A stretch of 20,964 bases of DNA from Isoetes engelmannii (taxonomy: Eukaryota; Streptophyta; Lycopodiopsida; Isoetales; Isoetaceae): contig JAANSK020275158.1 in NCBI GenBank assembly GCA_011763485.2, positions 1 to 20,964 on the forward strand, read 5' to 3'. Below the pieces are notes generated by a model that was not told the origin of the DNA, did not search any database, and saw nothing but the letters and a program-made list of their open reading frames with translations. The translations under genes were made by a program, and so were the position numbers. The first letter of the stretch is position 1, and each line of letters begins with the position of its first letter. This document shows positions 17,477-20,964 of the stretch, piece by piece.

Positions 17477-18784
17477 CCGTATTATATCAGATAGAAGCAA
17501 GCTTTTCTTGCAGAACTATCCCTATCACAATATAAATTTACATGAGATCTTTCTTCCCACTTATGCCCGTCTATTAGCCCTCTTTATATGGTTGCATATC
17601 TCTGTTTTCCTAATCCAGGCTTGTCCATCGTATTCTGTACATTTGCATCAGACTTTTATTTCCATTTATATATGGCTATATATTAGTCATCGTTATATAT
17701 TTGCATATCTTTGTTTTGCTGCTCCGTCATATTCTATATGCAGATGATGCCTATAAACCTGCTCCAGTAACAGGATCTAATTCTTAATCCTTCATGTTTT
17801 CTTTGAAAATGGTATTTGCTATTGTCAAATCTTGGAAAAAAATTGATTGCATACCTACCTTAAGCAGAGGAAGATGAACACCCTTGCTAAATCGAGAAAG
17901 ATGAACACCCTTGCTAAATCTTTATCTGCCTCATGTTAGATATAAGGATTTAGTATTGAAATTTCAGAAAATCTTATTGTTGTTTCACTCATTAATCCTT
18001 TCTCAATCACTACTATTGTGTGAACATGAATTTGAGTCCGGCTTTCATCTTAGCATGCAAGGTAGTCTTATTTAGCATGGATATTGTTAGAAGGGCCTGT
18101 AATGTCCACTATAATCTCCAATTTGCGTGGTTTCGCTCTTGCAATATAATACTCCAATAGATTCGAGCAGGAATATCTGGTAAGCGCTTTGCTTTTGAAA
18201 TTCTAGCCTATAGTCTCCATTCCAGTTAATTTTTCCAACCATGCAAAAATAGCAAATCTCGCTCCTATTGTTAAAGATACTAGCTCCTAATCATATATGC
18301 CTTCTACGCAAGAGGTTATAAGAGGTTATGTACATTTGCGAACTTAAGAGCATCGTGCATATCACCTCCAACCTTACGCGTATCATGTGTCCCATTCCCC
18401 ATTTTAAGGGGCTCCTATTTTCTCAGCTCTAAGCTGCACATGTCAAGATATGCGCCTCAACTTCTAAGTATTGTCTATTAAATAGTTGCTAACAAAAATG
18501 AACATTAAAATATAGACAATAATCACTAACTGAAACTCCTGCACTATACCTTCCATATAACAAACCATGACACCACATCTTCAATTGCAAAAGATAATAA
18601 TAGAGAAATCGTAATACAATTACATGTGGTTCCCTGTTTGTGAGCTCTGCATAATGTCAAGCTTATGACTCCTCCAATTGCATATTCATGAAACTTTGTT
18701 TGTAAAAGTAACGAGGAATAAGATCTAAAAAAAAGAGAGAATAAAAAAAGATCTATTTTGGAAACAAATCATGCAAGACTAAAC
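17477..18784. other. spacer with small duplications
   Basis: AT-rich sequence with no supported gene. A T-rich open frame at 17508-17747 is low-complexity and partly made of two diverged copies of a TTGCATATCT.TGTTTT word (near 17593 and 17701). Two 10-bp AAGAGGTTAT units lie near 18309-18328. No RNA gene was seen. Confidence 0.45.
17871..17920 (+). repeat. perfect 23-bp tandem duplication, 27-bp period
   Basis: AAGATGAACACCCTTGCTAA plus ATC occurs at 17871-17893 and again at 17898-17920 without differences, separated by GAGA. The identity implies a recent slippage or repair event. Confidence 0.95.
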
Positions 18785-20683
18785 ATGCCAAGGACTACAA
18801 AGTCTTTGAGATCAAGGGATAAACATGAGAATGCAAAACAAAATATGAGAATATGCCGAAAGGTCACGTTGCTGTCATCAACAGCTTCGTGGCTTGATGT
18901 CAATCAGAGCCATGACACATGGCTCGAAATGAAAAGGGACGCAATCAAGTTCCTTGACATCTGCAGTGTCTGCGGTAGATGCCAATAGTATAGCTCCAAT
19001 CATTAGGTCAATGACTACTCTCCAAGGAAGCCAATTTGATATACCTCGTTATAGCTTGTACAACCCATATCTTTACTACTACTTGACACATGCAACAACA
19101 AGTCATTTGACGTACTTGCAAATTAAAAAAATATAGAATGTGCTTACGCATGTTCTTTCTTTCCAACATACATTCAAATTATCTTATTGCTTCCACTAGT
19201 CTATACTCAAACAATGGCTCTCGTGGATGTCTCCATTAATGTTAATAAAAGCATAAACAAAATCGCATTTGGGTTGCAGCAACACAGGAGTTTACTTGAT
19301 AATCCACTAGTGTCATGGGGAGAACTTCATGACAATGAAAATCCAAGAGCTTAGGAAACATGTGTTCAACAGATACTTCATATCTTCTCACAAACAACAA
19401 ATATGTCGATGAGTTCTAGACCCTATTCGAAAGGCCTGATCCATTCACTGGGATTTGCATATTGTCTTGCAGTGTTATAAACAACAATGTTGGCAATGAC
19501 AATGACAGAGGCATTTACTCAAACATGGAGACAACAAATGCATCCATCTTATCTCTACTGGAGGTGTAACATCCTTTGGCGTACATGCGACATATTCCGC
19601 AACATCGTTATATCAATGTCTAGGTTTGCTTCATAGGCAGAGTGGAAACCGTATTGTACCTCCTCGATATGTGTACATGAACCTAATGCCATTGAGAGAT
19701 GGGGGGGCTAATCCATTTTAGTAAGGGTCCAAGTATAGAGATGGGTTTGTTTCCCTTCTTGTTTTTCAATGCAGATGGTCATTATAATGGCTCGGAAAAC
19801 ATCTACAATTATTTGAAATATAGAATGAGTTGCTTTTTCTCATTGCATACAATGTATAAGCAATAGATCATGATGATGTACCAGCTAAGACAAGCAACTC
19901 TCGTTGCTAATTCTCTTAATAGATGTTACTTTGAAAAAAGACATAATACAATACAAACGACAAAACCCAGCAATGACTGAAGAAGAATGTATAAGAAGTG
20001 CTCAAGTTTATTGTCCCTAAAACTATCCCTAATTCACCACAGTGGCATAGAAAATATCTGAAAAATATTATTGTCATGGTAGACAACTTGGGAGTTCCAA
20101 CCTTCTTCCTCACACTTATAGCAGATGAGACTAGCATCACAAGGTGGTCTAAAAAATAGATGACATAGAGACAATTGTCAAGCAAATTGATGAGTCCATC
20201 AGCCCATCAGCTGCGATGATTGTCCTATCTAATATGTAGTTCTATTTTGTAATAGACGTATGTTTATGAAAAAACACATTAGATACCTTGGAAAAGTTGA
20301 ACACCACGTCACCCGATATGAAATCCAGAATCAACATTCCTTGCACACAACATCCTATTGTAAGTGGCTGAAAGCAACAATGCAAGGGTCACAAATGAGG
20401 TTGATGCCTTCGTACCAGCTACAACTAATAATGTACACGAAGCAAAATTGAACCTTGTCAAACAAAAATAGATTCATAACTCTAGAGTTGCATGCTTCAG
20501 GCATTCACACGCCAGAAAATACAAGTAAGATTTTCCTTTCAATCCACGACATGATCATGTTGCAAGCTCGACGAACAAATTCAATGTTAGACCTACTACA
20601 GACTAGGAAAAGAACATGAGCGCATGGTACCTTATCACCCCATAATTCTATTATTGTGGGGTGCACATATGAATATCCAGACC
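18785..20683 (+). pseudogene. Helitron Rep (Helitron-like N domain) relic
   Basis: Rolling-circle transposon replication protein, readable in pieces on the plus strand. A plausible start at 18785 gives MPRTTKSLRSRDKHENAK, with LDICSVCGRCQ soon after. Further pieces are TSFGVHATY (near 19570), VPKTIPNSPQWHRKYL (from 20014) and VDNLGVPTFFLTLIADETSI (20079-20138). IDDIETIVKQIDE (near 20170) and GKVEHHVTRYEIQNQHSLH (20290-20346) follow. Next come a cysteine-rich block ending FRHSHARKYK (near 20500) and EHERMVPYHP with LLLWGAHMNIQ (20614-20680). The order matches the Helitron_like_N region. Where the HUH nickase motif would put a second histidine after SLH, this copy has threonine. Frames shift several times and stops are frequent. 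The helicase half is not in the window. Helitron ends were not located. Confidence 0.8.
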
Positions 20684-20830
20684 CCCTGGCATGGCCACAA
20701 TGACTCCCACAGCCGGCACCACAGGCTATCTGGTTCGAACCCACGGATTACCAAGAGGGGCAAGGAGGTAACATCAGCACATAACCTCGACCCTCTTAAA
20801 ACCATAGTCAAGTACAACCAAAAAATCCCG
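20684..20830. mobile_element. possible tRNA-derived SINE interrupting the Helitron
   Basis: Helitron homology stops after WGAHMNIQ and a GC-richer block begins. It contains GGTTCGAACCC (20732-20742), which fits the RNA polymerase III B box, GGTTCRANYCC. The word is nearly palindromic, so it also fits on the minus strand. A plausible A box (TGGCATGGCCACA) lies about 45 bases upstream on plus. No tRNA cloverleaf, poly-A tail or target duplication was established. Confidence 0.3.
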
Positions 20831-20964
20831 ATTCAGTAAAGTCACTATATTATAATAATGTTTTTTCCCTTGAAGAAAGAATATGGCGTGTGGCTAGATC
20901 ACAGTTCTAGAATATGAGTTCGTTTCCATGGATGAGCCACATGTGTGAAGGAGGGAGGGAGGGG
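20831..20964. other. window end, nothing recognised
   Basis: Short AT-rich stretch ending in a GGAGGGAGGGAGGGG purine run at the window edge. Further Helitron sequence could resume beyond. Confidence 0.4.

Noticed and set aside
17508-17747. 79-codon frame rich in aromatic residues
   Set aside because: Low-complexity translation of T-rich spacer that contains a partial internal duplication.
20505-20817. Two minus-strand open frames at the window end
   Set aside because: They lie antisense to readable Helitron Rep sequence and to the B-box block, and show no motif.
1-20964. CRISPR array, rRNA or complete tRNA gene
   Set aside because: No regularly spaced repeats with unique spacers, no rRNA core sequence and no cloverleaf were seen. 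The only tRNA-like signal is the B-box word at 20732.

Overview
This looks like nuclear DNA of a land plant. The evidence is an intact PLS-class pentatricopeptide repeat (PPR) gene, a second decayed PPR gene, a broken intron-bearing copy of the WD-repeat gene WRAP73/WDR8, and plant-type Mutator (MULE), Helitron and non-LTR (LINE) relics in AT-rich spacer DNA. The expanded editing-factor style PPR with a long run of identical-length motifs suggests a non-seed vascular plant such as a fern. That placement is an inference from protein style only.

Layout. 1-420 is spacer. 470-1700 (minus) is a PPR pseudogene, followed by a TTATC/TTGTC pentamer array that may be the tail of a retroposon. 2769-3435 (minus) is a WRAP73 pseudogene. 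3830-5270 holds two diverged copies of a repeat and a GC-richer block of unknown origin. 6970-8754 (plus) is the one convincing open gene, a 594-residue PPR protein with nine consecutive 31-residue S-type motifs and a shortened C-terminus.

Downstream of it, 8848-14147 carries three same-strand copies of a unit built around an exon-like block of exactly 66 bp, open in the same frame in all three, with AG and GT at its edges in two copies and GT in the third. The same interval holds a LINE relic with reverse transcriptase and C-terminal zinc-finger pieces, separated by a MITE and a 41-bp inverted copy of one MITE end, plus several local tandem duplications.

14157-17467 is a structurally complete MULE. 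It has 76-bp terminal inverted repeats and a perfect 9-bp target duplication (TATATTCTT). Its transposase is dead, with two of the three catalytic acidic positions replaced. 17477-18784 is spacer. 18785-20683 is a Helitron Rep relic that ends at a possible tRNA-derived SINE.

The genes do not form a cooperating system. The window is a gene-poor stretch where one organelle-RNA-binding PPR gene sits among gene relics and dead transposons. The observation most worth following is the three-copy 66-bp exon-like unit, which I could not assign to any family.
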